Below are positions 6,809 through 12,740 of a stretch of DNA of 12,740 nt, one piece after another. The position numbers and the translations under genes were made by a program. The notes below the pieces were generated by a model, which worked only from the letters and a program-made list of their open reading frames with translations, did no database searches and had not been told where the DNA came from. Each line of letters opens with the position of its first letter. Within the stretch, counting starts at the first letter, position 1. The stretch spans positions 1-12,740 of the forward strand of contig DJHY01000029.1 in NCBI GenBank assembly GCA_002433335.1, in the 5' to 3' direction. Source of the stretch: Rhodospirillaceae bacterium UBA6608. GTDB taxonomy: Bacteria > Pseudomonadota > Alphaproteobacteria > Rhodospirillales_A > Casp-alpha2.

Positions 6809-8176
6809 TTACGGGACGTACTTACCGAAGAAGTAATCGGGCAGGTACAGGGCGATACCGGGGAACTGGTACATCAGGACCATGATGGTGATGACGATGG
6901 CCAGGTACGGCATGATGCCCTTGAAGATTTGCATCAGTTCGATGGCTTTGCCCAAGACCCCTTTCAGGTAGTACGCCGACATCGCCATTGGTGGCGTCAG
7001 GAACGACGTTTGCAGGTTCAGGGCCACCAACATCGCGAAGAAGTAGGGGTTGATGTCGAACGTGTTCAGCATCGGCAGGAAGATCGGCACGAAGATGATC
7101 AGGATTTCCGACCATTCCAACGGCCAGCCGAGCAGGAAGATGATGACCTGGACCAACACCAGGAACTGCCACGGCTCCAGATTGAAGCTGAGGACGAAGT
7201 GTTCGATGATCTCGTGTCCGCCGAGGTAGGAGAACACCGACGCGAACGTCCAGGAGCCGACGAACAGCCAGCAGACCATGGCCGTCGCTTTGGCGGTCAG
7301 ATATACCGATTCCTTGAGCATCCCCCAAGACAGCGAGCGGTACAGTCCAGCCAGGACGATGCCGCCGAACGCCCCCATGGCGGCGGCTTCCGCCGGTGTC
7401 GCCAGACCACCCAGGATCGAGCCGAGAACCAGCATGATCAAGGCCGTCAGCGGCACGAACGAGGTCAGAAGCTGCCAATACACGATGTGCCGGGGCGGCA
7501 CTTCTTCGGCCTTCGGCTTGGGCGCGATCGACGGATTGATGATCACCCGAACGATGACGTACAGAATGTAGGAACCGGCCAGCAGGAAGCCCGGCAGGAT
7601 GGCCGCGGCATATAGCCGCAGCGGCGACAATTCGGCGATCGCGGCATAGACGATCAGCATGATCGACGGCGGGATCAGAATACCGAGCGTGCCGCCGGCG
7701 CAGATCACGCCCGACGCGAAGCTCTTTTCATAGTTCGCTTTGGCCATGGCGGGGAAGGCCAGCAACCCCATGAGGGTCACCACCGCGCCGACGATCCCGC
7801 TGGCCGTCGAGAACACGGCGCAGGTGATCAGCGCCGCGATGGCCATGGACCCGGGCAGGTTCCGCGCCGCCATCTGCAGCGCGTAGAACAGCTTGTTGAC
7901 GATGTTGGCGCGTTCGACCACGTATCCCATGAATAGGAATAACGGGATCGCGACCAACGTGTCGTTTTCCATCACCGAATAGGTGTTCTGGTTCAGCAGA
8001 TAGAAGATCTTGTTGCTGAGAATGTCGGTGAGGGTGTGTGAGGTGCCCGGCTCATAATAGGCGTAGTAACCAAAGCCCACGCCCATGGCGAGCAGCGTGA
8101 AGGCGACCGGAAATCCCAGCAGCACCATCACGATGAAAAGCGACAACATCAAAATCGCTACTTCAGGGTTCGTCAT
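6809..8176 (-). CDS. dctM: TRAP transporter large permease subunit (DctM family)
   Basis: This is the main membrane subunit of a sodium-driven tripartite ATP-independent periplasmic transporter; it moves the solute delivered by the binding protein. The 455-residue protein is hydrophobic throughout, with about 12 membrane segments. Family landmarks are GFPVAFTLLAMGVGFG (21-36), the IPLFLFMGYVVERA segment (77-90) and GGTLGILIPPSIMLIVYA (161-178). It is longer than the roughly 425 residues of classic DctM, which suits the mannitol/chloroaromatic (FcbT3-like) subgroup. The ATG at 8176 gives a typical N-terminus; its ribosome binding site is modest (CGGAG, 11 bases upstream). It lies 47 bases after dctQ and works with it as a complex. 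Family identity is near certain; the substrate is unknown. Confidence 0.95.
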   Translation of the reverse strand: MTNPEVAILMLSLFIVMVLLGFPVAFTLLAMGVGFGYYAYYEPGTSHTLTDILSNKIFYLLNQNTYSVMENDTLVAIPLFLFMGYVVERANIVNKLFYALQMAARNLPGSMAIAALITCAVFSTASGIVGAVVTLMGLLAFPAMAKANYEKSFASGVICAGGTLGILIPPSIMLIVYAAIAELSPLRLYAAAILPGFLLAGSYILYVIVRVIINPSIAPKPKAEEVPPRHIVYWQLLTSFVPLTALIMLVLGSILGGLATPAEAAAMGAFGGIVLAGLYRSLSWGMLKESVYLTAKATAMVCWLFVGSWTFASVFSYLGGHEIIEHFVLSFNLEPWQFLVLVQVIIFLLGWPLEWSEILIIFVPIFLPMLNTFDINPYFFAMLVALNLQTSFLTPPMAMSAYYLKGVLGKAIELMQIFKGIMPYLAIVITIMVLMYQFPGIALYLPDYFFGKYVP

Positions 8177-8223
8177 TCTTGAAAATGCTCCGTTGCGCCG
8201 ACGGCGGTATCTGGGAAGGAGTC

Positions 8224-8796
8224 TCAGGCGCCTTTTTCGGCGGCCTGGCTCTGCAAAATGTCTTCAGTTTCCTGCGCGTCCTTAAGACGCGGCAGCCATT
8301 CGTTGTTCTTGATCGCCAGGTAGCAGCGCATGCATTCGGCGATCCCTTGAACGATGAACAAGCTGGCCGCCAGGGGGATCAGGGTCTTGAAGAAATAAAT
8401 CTGAATGCGGGCCGGGCTGTTCCAGCTGACTTCCTTGTAACGCCATGAATCAGCAGCGATTTCCCCGCCGAACCAGGCCAGGGCGAGCATGCCCGGGAAG
8501 AAGAAGCAGATGAACAAAATCAGGTCCAGGCTCGCCTGCCAGCGGACCGGCAACAGGCGATAGACGACGTCCGCCCGGACATGCGTGTCCTGGGCAAGGG
8601 CGTAGGGCCCGGCCATCAGGAACAGGGCGCCGTACATCTGGACCATCATGTCGAAGGCCCAAACCGTCGGGGAGTTCAGGACATAACGGACAAACACCTC
8701 ATAGGCGACGGACAAGGTCAAAATCAGGATGCACCAGCCGAAGGTGCGGCCAATCCAGATGCTCAGTTCTTCGATGCCATGGATGATCTTAATCAC
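8224..8796 (-). CDS. dctQ: TRAP transporter small permease subunit (DctQ family)
   Basis: This is the small membrane subunit of the TRAP transporter, partner of DctM. The 190-residue form has four hydrophobic segments (about 17-37, 50-70, 86-108, 132-152). It also carries the family pattern VAYEVFVRYVLNSPTVWAFD followed by YALAQDTHVRADV. I chose the GTG at 8796, which gives the typical beginning MIKIIHGIEELSIWIGR, with a weak GGGA nine bases upstream. A TTG at 8844 would add 16 residues, but it falls inside the hairpin at 8830-8861 and adds sequence unlike the family. The exact start is therefore uncertain. The gene lies between dctP and dctM on one strand. Confidence 0.9.
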   Translation of the reverse strand: MIKIIHGIEELSIWIGRTFGWCILILTLSVAYEVFVRYVLNSPTVWAFDMMVQMYGALFLMAGPYALAQDTHVRADVVYRLLPVRWQASLDLILFICFFFPGMLALAWFGGEIAADSWRYKEVSWNSPARIQIYFFKTLIPLAASLFIVQGIAECMRCYLAIKNNEWLPRLKDAQETEDILQSQAAEKGA

Positions 8797-8829
8797 GGTT
8801 TGGGTTCCCGCTTTTGTTGGCTCAGATAT

Positions 8830-8861
8830 TTGAGGGACAGCCAATCAAGGCTGCCCCTCAA
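8830..8861 (-). promoter_or_regulatory. Intercistronic hairpin between dctP and dctQ
   Basis: In the minus-strand transcript, TTGAGGGGCAGCC pairs with GGCTGTCCCTCAA around a six-base loop: 13 pairs including one G-U. In plus-strand RNA the same position would be an A-C mismatch, so the structure favours the operon transcript. It begins 44 bases after the dctP stop, and no T tract follows, so it is not a classical terminator. A role as 3' stabiliser of dctP mRNA or as a partial attenuator is inferred from placement. Binding proteins are needed in excess over permeases. Confidence 0.75.
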
Positions 8862-8905
8862 CACCTAGTTTTTCAGAATTGATCCAAGAAATTGGATGGG
8901 CCGGA

Positions 8906-10012
8906 TCAACCGAAGTAATGCTTGTAGGCTTGGCCGTAATCCGGCTGGTTCAGCAGCAGGTAACCCATGACCTTCTTGGCATAGACCTTCTGCGACTCAA
9001 CGACCTTGGCGAAGAACGGATCTTCGTCCGAGATCTGCTTGATGATCACGTCCCAGGCCTTGAGCTGCGCGTCCATGATGGAATCCGGCGTGCGGTAGAC
9101 GTTGACGCCGTGCTTTTCCTTCAGCTTGACCAGGTCGTCGGCGTAGCGAAGCGTGTTGTTCCAGTAGAAGTTGGAGTTTTCCGCTTCCGACGCGTATTCC
9201 AGAATGGCCTGCAGTTCCTTCGACAAAGAATCGAACTTCTTTTTGTTGAAGGTGATTTCGAAGCATTCCTGCGACTGGTGGTAGCTGGCCAGATGGTAAT
9301 GCTTGGAGACGTCCTGCATCCCGAAATCGCTGTCCGAGGTCGGGTTGTTGAACTCGGCCGCGTCGATCAGGCCGCTCTTCATCGCCGGCTGAATTTCGCC
9401 GCCCGGCAGCTGAACGACCGCCATGCCCATTTCCTGCAAGACGTTGGCCGCCAGACCGACGGTGCGGTACTTGAGGCCCTTCATCTGGGAAACGTCTTTC
9501 ATCTGCTCCTTGAACCAGCCGAACGGCTGGGCGGGCATCGGGCTGTTGAAGAAGCTGACCAGGTTCAGGCCCAGGCTCTGCATCAGTTCCTGGAACAGCG
9601 CCTTACCGCCGCCGTAGTGGATCCAGCCGAGCATTTCCTGCGCCGACCAGCCGAAGCAGGGGCCGGTGCCGAACAGCGACGCTGCTTTCGACTTGGAATA
9701 CCAATAGGCCGACACATAATGGGCGCCGTCGAGAACGCCACGATGGACGGCGTCCTGCATCTGGCTGGTCTTGACGACCGAGTTCACCGACAGCAGATCG
9801 AGCTTCAGGCCCCGACCGGCCATGGCGTTGACGCGCTCGACATAGCTTTTGGCGTTTTCAAGGAAGATACCGCCACCCCAAGCAGCCTGAATCTTCAGGA
9901 CCGTGGGGGCAGCCGTAGCAATGTTCGGCATAGCTAGGGTAGCAGCCGTAGCACCGGCTGCGACGGCGCCACCTTTAAGGAATTTACGCCGGTTCACGTT
10001 CTTGGTTTCCAT
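8906..10012 (-). CDS. dctP: TRAP transporter substrate-binding protein, Tat-exported (DctP family)
   Basis: This periplasmic protein captures the solute and delivers it to DctQM. The 368-residue precursor starts at the ATG at 10012, with GGAGG seven bases upstream; an in-frame ATG at 10051 lacks this. The N-terminus carries a twin-arginine motif (NRRKFLKGG, residues 7-15), an Ala/Gly-rich hydrophobic stretch and an ATA-A cleavage region near 33, so it is probably exported folded by Tat. The mature part shows the family's ligand-carboxylate arginine at R183 (MKGLKYRTVGL), followed by QLPGGEIQPAM. The sequence style fits the FcbT1/TakP-like subgroup (2-oxoacids, mannitol, chloroaromatics), so a carboxylate ligand is likely but not identified. 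It is the first gene of the TRAP operon. Confidence 0.95.
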   Translation of the reverse strand: METKNVNRRKFLKGGAVAAGATAATLAMPNIATAAPTVLKIQAAWGGGIFLENAKSYVERVNAMAGRGLKLDLLSVNSVVKTSQMQDAVHRGVLDGAHYVSAYWYSKSKAASLFGTGPCFGWSAQEMLGWIHYGGGKALFQELMQSLGLNLVSFFNSPMPAQPFGWFKEQMKDVSQMKGLKYRTVGLAANVLQEMGMAVVQLPGGEIQPAMKSGLIDAAEFNNPTSDSDFGMQDVSKHYHLASYHQSQECFEITFNKKKFDSLSKELQAILEYASEAENSNFYWNNTLRYADDLVKLKEKHGVNVYRTPDSIMDAQLKAWDVIIKQISDEDPFFAKVVESQKVYAKKVMGYLLLNQPDYGQAYKHYFG

Positions 10013-10277
10013 GAGTTTCCTCCCACTGGAAAAACGGCGGAAAGCCTCCATCCGCCGACAGGTTTGAAGTGCGCGGGGCCCGCGCGTTCAAGGATAGACC
10101 CAGATCGTGATTTCGTTTTTTGTTCGTCCCCCGGGTCCGGTTACGACGTCCCGCATTCGCCACGACAAGAGATCATGACGACGGGCCCCGTATCCTGTTT
10201 TGGAATCTCACGAATCCCAGGAACTAAGGCAAGGCTTTCAAGCGGGTTGCAGGGGGACGTGGGAGGCCCCGAAAGGC

Positions 10278-10298
10278 TTTCGCAATGCAATGCGGGAA
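10278..10298. promoter_or_regulatory. Imperfect copy of the shared palindromic motif
   Basis: Read on the minus strand, TTCCCGCATTGC matches 11 of 12 positions of the first part of the TTTCCGCA-T-TGCGGAAA pattern. The other arm is displaced by three bases (ATT inserted before GCGAAA). It lies 266 bases upstream of dctP. It may be a weak regulator site or a chance match. Confidence 0.3.
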
Positions 10299-10350
10299 GG
10301 GCGTTTTGACCCCTGATCGATCAAAAACAAAAGGCAGCGTCAGGGGCGGA

Positions 10351-10386
10351 CGGGATTGTGCATGCGCGAATACATGCCCAATCCCG
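10351..10386. repeat. Inverted repeat with 14-base arms
   Basis: CGGGATTGTGCATG at 10351-10364 faces CATGCCCAATCCCG at 10373-10386 around an eight-base loop, with 13 of 14 pairs. It lies 51 bases after the stop of the minus-strand dehydrogenase. On that strand no T tract follows at once (a T-rich stretch comes about 19 bases later), so it is a weak terminator candidate. It could equally protect the mRNA 3' end or bind a dimeric regulator. Confidence 0.6.
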
Positions 10387-10406
10387 TATATAATTGCCTT
10401 CTAATT

Positions 10407-10423
10407 TTTTCACATTGCGGAAA
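10407..10423. promoter_or_regulatory. Candidate operator upstream of the TRAP operon
   Basis: TTTTCACA-T-TGCGGAAA is an imperfect 8-1-8 palindrome with two mismatches. It shares its right half and centre with the site at 11532-11548. It lies 395 bases upstream of dctP and beside an AT-rich stretch that could be a -10 region read leftward. The regulator is unknown; palindromes of this shape are common for dimeric IclR- or GntR-type proteins. Confidence 0.4.
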
Positions 10424-10436
10424 TGCGATCCATGCG

Positions 10437-11402
10437 TCAGGCCACGCGATCCCCTGGTTCGCGCCCGGCAAAGAACGCATCCAGGTTGTCCAAGGCGCGG
10501 AATCCCATGGCGTCGCGGGTTTCGCGGTTAGCGCTGCCGATATGCGGCAGAAGGAACGTATTATCCAACGCGATCAGTCTCTTATCGACATTCGGTTCGT
10601 TGTTGTAGGCATCGATCCCGGCGGCGAACAGCTTGCCCGATTTCAACGCATCGACCAGGGCGTCGTCGTCGATCACGGCCCCTCGGGCGGCGTTTGCCAG
10701 GATCGCGCCGTCCGGCAACAACGCAAACCGCGCCGCATTCATGATCCCGCGCGTCTCGTCGGTGACATTGCAGTGAAGCGACAGGAAATCGCAGTGGGGC
10801 AGCATGTCGTCCAAGCTATCGTGCCAGATCGCGCCGTTTTCCTGATCCGGGCTTAGGCGGGATCGGTTGTGATAGTGAATTTCCATGCGGAAGGCGCGGG
10901 CAAGGTCGGCCACAGCCCGCCCGACCCGGCCCATGCCGAGAATCCCCAGGCGCTTGCCGGTCACGGCACGCCCAACCATGAAGGCCGGGGACCAGTCCTT
11001 CCATCCGCCGGAGCGAACCAGGCGTTCGCCCTCCGACGCCCGCCGGGCCGCGCCCAGCATCAACAGGATCGTGGTCTCCGCCGTGGCGTCGGACAGAACC
11101 TCGGGCGTGTTGGTGACGACGACGCCGTGTTTGGCCGCCGCTTTGACGTTCACATGGTCGTAGCCGACCGAGAAGTTGGCGATGATCTTCACGCTTTTCG
11201 GCAGGTCGGCGAAGACCTCTTCGGTGAAATGCTCGGTATGACAGGGCATGATCGCATCTGCGCCCTGAGCGGCCGCGATCAGGGCGTCCTTGTCGTACAG
11301 CCTGTCTTCCGGGTTCAAGCGAGCGTCATAGTCGCGCAGAAGCCGTTCATGAACGGCGTCCGGCAGGCGGCGGGTCACCAGCACGGTCGGTTTGGTCGTC
11401 AT
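10437..11402 (-). CDS. D-2-hydroxyacid dehydrogenase, glyoxylate/hydroxypyruvate reductase type
   Basis: A cytoplasmic NAD(P)H-dependent enzyme that interconverts 2-oxoacids and D-2-hydroxyacids. The 321 residues are normal for the family. The Rossmann fold shows GMGRVG at 156-161. The catalytic residues are R240 (NAARGAVID), E269 (NNEP) and H287 (LLPHIGSA). After the second beta strand the sequence reads HNRSR (178-182) in place of an acidic residue, which favours NADPH over NADH. Glyoxylate or hydroxypyruvate as substrate is inferred from the overall pattern and from divergent mclA, whose product is glyoxylate; other 2-oxoacids are possible. GGAGG six bases before the ATG fixes the start. 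It lies upstream of the TRAP operon on the same strand, but the long gap suggests separate promoters. Confidence 0.92.
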   Translation of the reverse strand: MTTKPTVLVTRRLPDAVHERLLRDYDARLNPEDRLYDKDALIAAAQGADAIMPCHTEHFTEEVFADLPKSVKIIANFSVGYDHVNVKAAAKHGVVVTNTPEVLSDATAETTILLMLGAARRASEGERLVRSGGWKDWSPAFMVGRAVTGKRLGILGMGRVGRAVADLARAFRMEIHYHNRSRLSPDQENGAIWHDSLDDMLPHCDFLSLHCNVTDETRGIMNAARFALLPDGAILANAARGAVIDDDALVDALKSGKLFAAGIDAYNNEPNVDKRLIALDNTFLLPHIGSANRETRDAMGFRALDNLDAFFAGREPGDRVA

Positions 11403-11531
11403 GGTATCCTCCCAAGGTTCGTTGTTTTCGGCCTACACCAAGGCCCCGCCGCTTGTCGAGCGCGGCGCATTCGCTATTGATGCCCGTCCGGCGGGGCAGG
11501 GCGAGAGGATGAAATGCGACAAGCGGGTATT

Positions 11532-11548
11532 TTTCCGCATTGCGGTAA
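11532..11548. promoter_or_regulatory. Candidate operator between the dehydrogenase gene and mclA
   Basis: TTTCCGCA-T-TGCGGTAA is an 8-1-8 palindrome with one mismatch. It lies 130 bases upstream of the dehydrogenase start and 130 upstream of mclA, and 27 bases before the proposed mclA -35 box, where an activator could sit. A closely related site is at 10407-10423. No regulator gene is present in the window. Confidence 0.5.
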
Positions 11549-11574
11549 GGCTTTCAAATTTACCCTGTTTGTCC

Positions 11575-11603
11575 TTGTCCACCCAATAGGTGCTAGCTAT
11601 TTT
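11575..11603 (+). promoter_or_regulatory. Candidate sigma-70-type promoter of mclA
   Basis: TTGTCC (11575-11580), a 17-base spacer and TATTTT (11598-11603) match the consensus at 4 of 6 positions in each box. Transcription would begin near 11610 and give a leader of about 68 bases. The poor -35 box fits a promoter needing an activator. This is a by-eye match only. Confidence 0.4.
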
Positions 11604-11677
11604 GCGCCCGCGAAATAACAATCCAAGACCGGCCGCGCCCAGGGGGGGTGCCGCCCACTCGGACGCAGGAGATAAAA

Positions 11678-12655
11678 ATGAGCTTCAAAATCGTCGAACA
11701 GGCGCCCGCGCGCCTGAACCGCAGCGAACTGGCTGTGCCCGGCTCGAACCCCACGTTCATGGAAAAGGCTTCGAAAAGCCCGGCCGATGTGGTGTTCCTG
11801 GATCTGGAAGACGCCGTCGCCCCCGACGACAAGGCCCAGGCCCGCAAGAACATCATCGAAGCCTTGAACGACCTGGACTGGTCGGGCAAGACCGTTTCCA
11901 TGCGTATCAACGGCCTGGACACCCATTACATGTACCGCGACCTGGTCGAGGTTCTGGAAGGCGCTCCGGGTAAGCTGGACCTGATCATGATCCCGAAGGT
12001 CGGTACGGCCTCCGACGTTTATGCCGTCGACATGATGGTCACCCAGATCGAAGACGCGACCAAGGTCGAAAAGCGCATCGGCTTTGAGCTGATCATCGAA
12101 ACGGCCCTGGGCATGCAGAACCTGGCGGAAATCGCGCCGGCTTCGAAGCGTAACGAATCCCTGCACTTCGGCGTGGCCGACTACGCGGCCTCGACCAAGG
12201 CCCGGACCACCGTCATCGGCGGCCCGAACAAGGACTACGCCGTCCTGACCGATCCGGACGATGCCGGCAACCGAGACGTTCACTGGGGCGACATGTGGCA
12301 TTATCCGATCGCCAAGATGGTCGTCGTCGCGCGCGCCAACGGCCTGCGCCCGATCGACGGTCCGTTCGGCGATTTCTCCGACCCGGACGGCTACAAGGCC
12401 CAGGCGATGCGCGCCTCGACCCTCGGCTGCGAAGGCAAGTGGGCGATCCACCCGTCGCAGATCGAACTGGCCAACGAGCTGTTCAGCCCGTCGGAAAAGG
12501 AAGTGACCCAGGCCCAGCGCATTCTGGACGCCATGGAACAGGCCCAGAAGGAAGGCCGCGGCGCGGTTTCCCTCGACGGTCGCCTGATCGACCTGGCCTC
12601 GATCCGTCAGGCCAAGGTTCTGGTCGAAAAAGCGGCGCAGATCAAAGGCGCCTGA
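11678..12655 (+). CDS. mclA: Malyl-CoA lyase (HpcH/HpaI aldolase / citrate lyase family)
   Basis: This cytoplasmic enzyme cleaves malyl-CoA to glyoxylate and acetyl-CoA, as in the serine cycle, or acts on beta-methylmalyl-CoA in the ethylmalonyl-CoA pathway. The 325-residue protein is colinear with MclA and Mcl1. Family landmarks are RSELAVPGSNPTFMEKA (15-31), FLDLEDAVAPDDKAQARKN (40-58) and GPFGDFSDPDGY (228-239). Active-site residues match the known structures: R76 (MRINGL), metal ligands E141 (IIETALG) and D168 (GVADYAAS), and D300 from the neighbouring subunit. From memory, RINGLDTHYMYRD is closer to the methylotroph MclA than to Rhodobacter Mcl1. AGGAG at 11667-11671, six bases before the ATG, sets the start. 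The gene is divergent from the dehydrogenase and is followed by a terminator, so no mtkAB is co-transcribed after it. Confidence 0.95.
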   Translation: MSFKIVEQAPARLNRSELAVPGSNPTFMEKASKSPADVVFLDLEDAVAPDDKAQARKNIIEALNDLDWSGKTVSMRINGLDTHYMYRDLVEVLEGAPGKLDLIMIPKVGTASDVYAVDMMVTQIEDATKVEKRIGFELIIETALGMQNLAEIAPASKRNESLHFGVADYAASTKARTTVIGGPNKDYAVLTDPDDAGNRDVHWGDMWHYPIAKMVVVARANGLRPIDGPFGDFSDPDGYKAQAMRASTLGCEGKWAIHPSQIELANELFSPSEKEVTQAQRILDAMEQAQKEGRGAVSLDGRLIDLASIRQAKVLVEKAAQIKGA

Positions 12656-12692
12656 TCTTATCCAGGCCTAATGGCTTGAAGATCTCCGAATG

Positions 12693-12724
12693 CGGCGGGT
12701 TCCGGTTTCCGGGCCCGCCGTTTT
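12693..12724 (+). terminator. Rho-independent terminator of mclA
   Basis: CGGCGGG at 12693-12699 pairs with CCCGCCG at 12714-12720, with a second small hairpin possible in the loop (CCGG either side of TTT). TTTT follows at 12721-12724. It lies 37 bases after the mclA stop. The short T run makes it moderate in strength, but the placement is right. Confidence 0.8.
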
Positions 12725-12740
12725 CCGTTGCGGCGCGCGC

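Larger units (their letters stand above)
10013..10436. other. Long non-coding region upstream of the TRAP operon
   Basis: This region of 424 bases has no convincing gene; its short frames lack good ribosome binding sites and family-like sequence. Besides the dctP ribosome binding site, it holds a 14-bp-arm dyad (10351-10386), two copies of a CCGCA-T-TGCGG-like motif (10278-10298 and 10407-10423) and the palindrome TGATCGATCA (10314-10323). An AT-rich stretch at 10387-10410 could contain a minus-strand -10 (TATATA), but no strong -35 was found. It must contain the promoter of the transporter operon and the 3' end of the dehydrogenase transcript. Confidence 0.6.

Noticed and set aside
6746..7615. 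Open frame on the plus strand opposite dctM
   Set aside because: Its composition (Asp, Gln, His, Arg) is what results from reading the complement of membrane-protein codons; dctM is unambiguous.
8879..9937. Open frame of about 350 codons on the plus strand opposite dctP
   Set aside because: dctP on the minus strand is a clear family member with Tat signal and ribosome binding site; the plus frame is Val/Leu/Gln-rich shadow sequence.
10064..10309. Possible 81-codon gene in the non-coding region upstream of dctP
   Set aside because: No ribosome binding site of note, no domain, and it crosses several dyads; the composition looks non-coding.
10389..10394. Perfect TATAAT on the plus strand
   Set aside because: No acceptable -35 box lies 16-18 bases upstream and no plus-strand gene follows; it reads into the 3' end of the dehydrogenase gene. 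It could drive an antisense RNA, but nothing else supports this.

Overview
The window looks like a chromosomal segment of a high-GC alphaproteobacterium, most likely Rhodospirillales-like. The grounds are the long GC-rich reading frames, an Irr/ICE-like iron box in front of a cytochrome c peroxidase gene, a Tat-exported TRAP binding protein, and a malyl-CoA lyase resembling the serine-cycle MclA of methylotrophic alphaproteobacteria. No rRNA, tRNA, CRISPR array, insertion sequence or phage gene was seen. The placement is inferred from remembered family features, not from a database search.

Region 1 (1-3017, plus strand): the last codons of an unidentified gene overlap a 682-residue exported, Pro/Ala-rich protein of unknown function. 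This is followed closely by the tyrosine recombinase xerD, which appears to start at a CTG codon. Region 2 (3018-4250, plus strand): an AT-rich dyad containing an Irr/ICE-like core lies upstream of a secreted di-haem cytochrome c peroxidase, which ends in a strong Rho-independent terminator.

Region 3 (4250-10012, minus strand): reading in the direction of transcription, the genes are a TRAP transporter (dctP, dctQ, dctM; mannitol/chloroaromatic or 2-oxoacid-like subgroup), a 68-residue two-helix membrane protein, an amidase-signature hydrolase and a DUF2189-like membrane protein. The first five form a compact, probably co-transcribed set: a solute is imported and an amide may be hydrolysed in the cytoplasm. 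A 13-bp hairpin between dctP and dctQ pairs fully only in the minus-strand transcript, which fits differential expression of the binding protein.

Region 4 (10013-12740): a long non-coding region with several dyads is followed by a D-2-hydroxyacid (glyoxylate/hydroxypyruvate-type) dehydrogenase on the minus strand. Divergent from it, on the plus strand, is mclA, ending in a terminator. MclA splits malyl-CoA into glyoxylate and acetyl-CoA, and the dehydrogenase family reduces glyoxylate or hydroxypyruvate, so the pair forms a glyoxylate node. A similar 17-bp palindromic motif occurs in the regions upstream of the TRAP operon and between the dehydrogenase and mclA. This suggests, but does not prove, one regulator for import, amide hydrolysis and C2 metabolism. 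That possible regulon is the most interesting candidate system here; the individual gene families are known.
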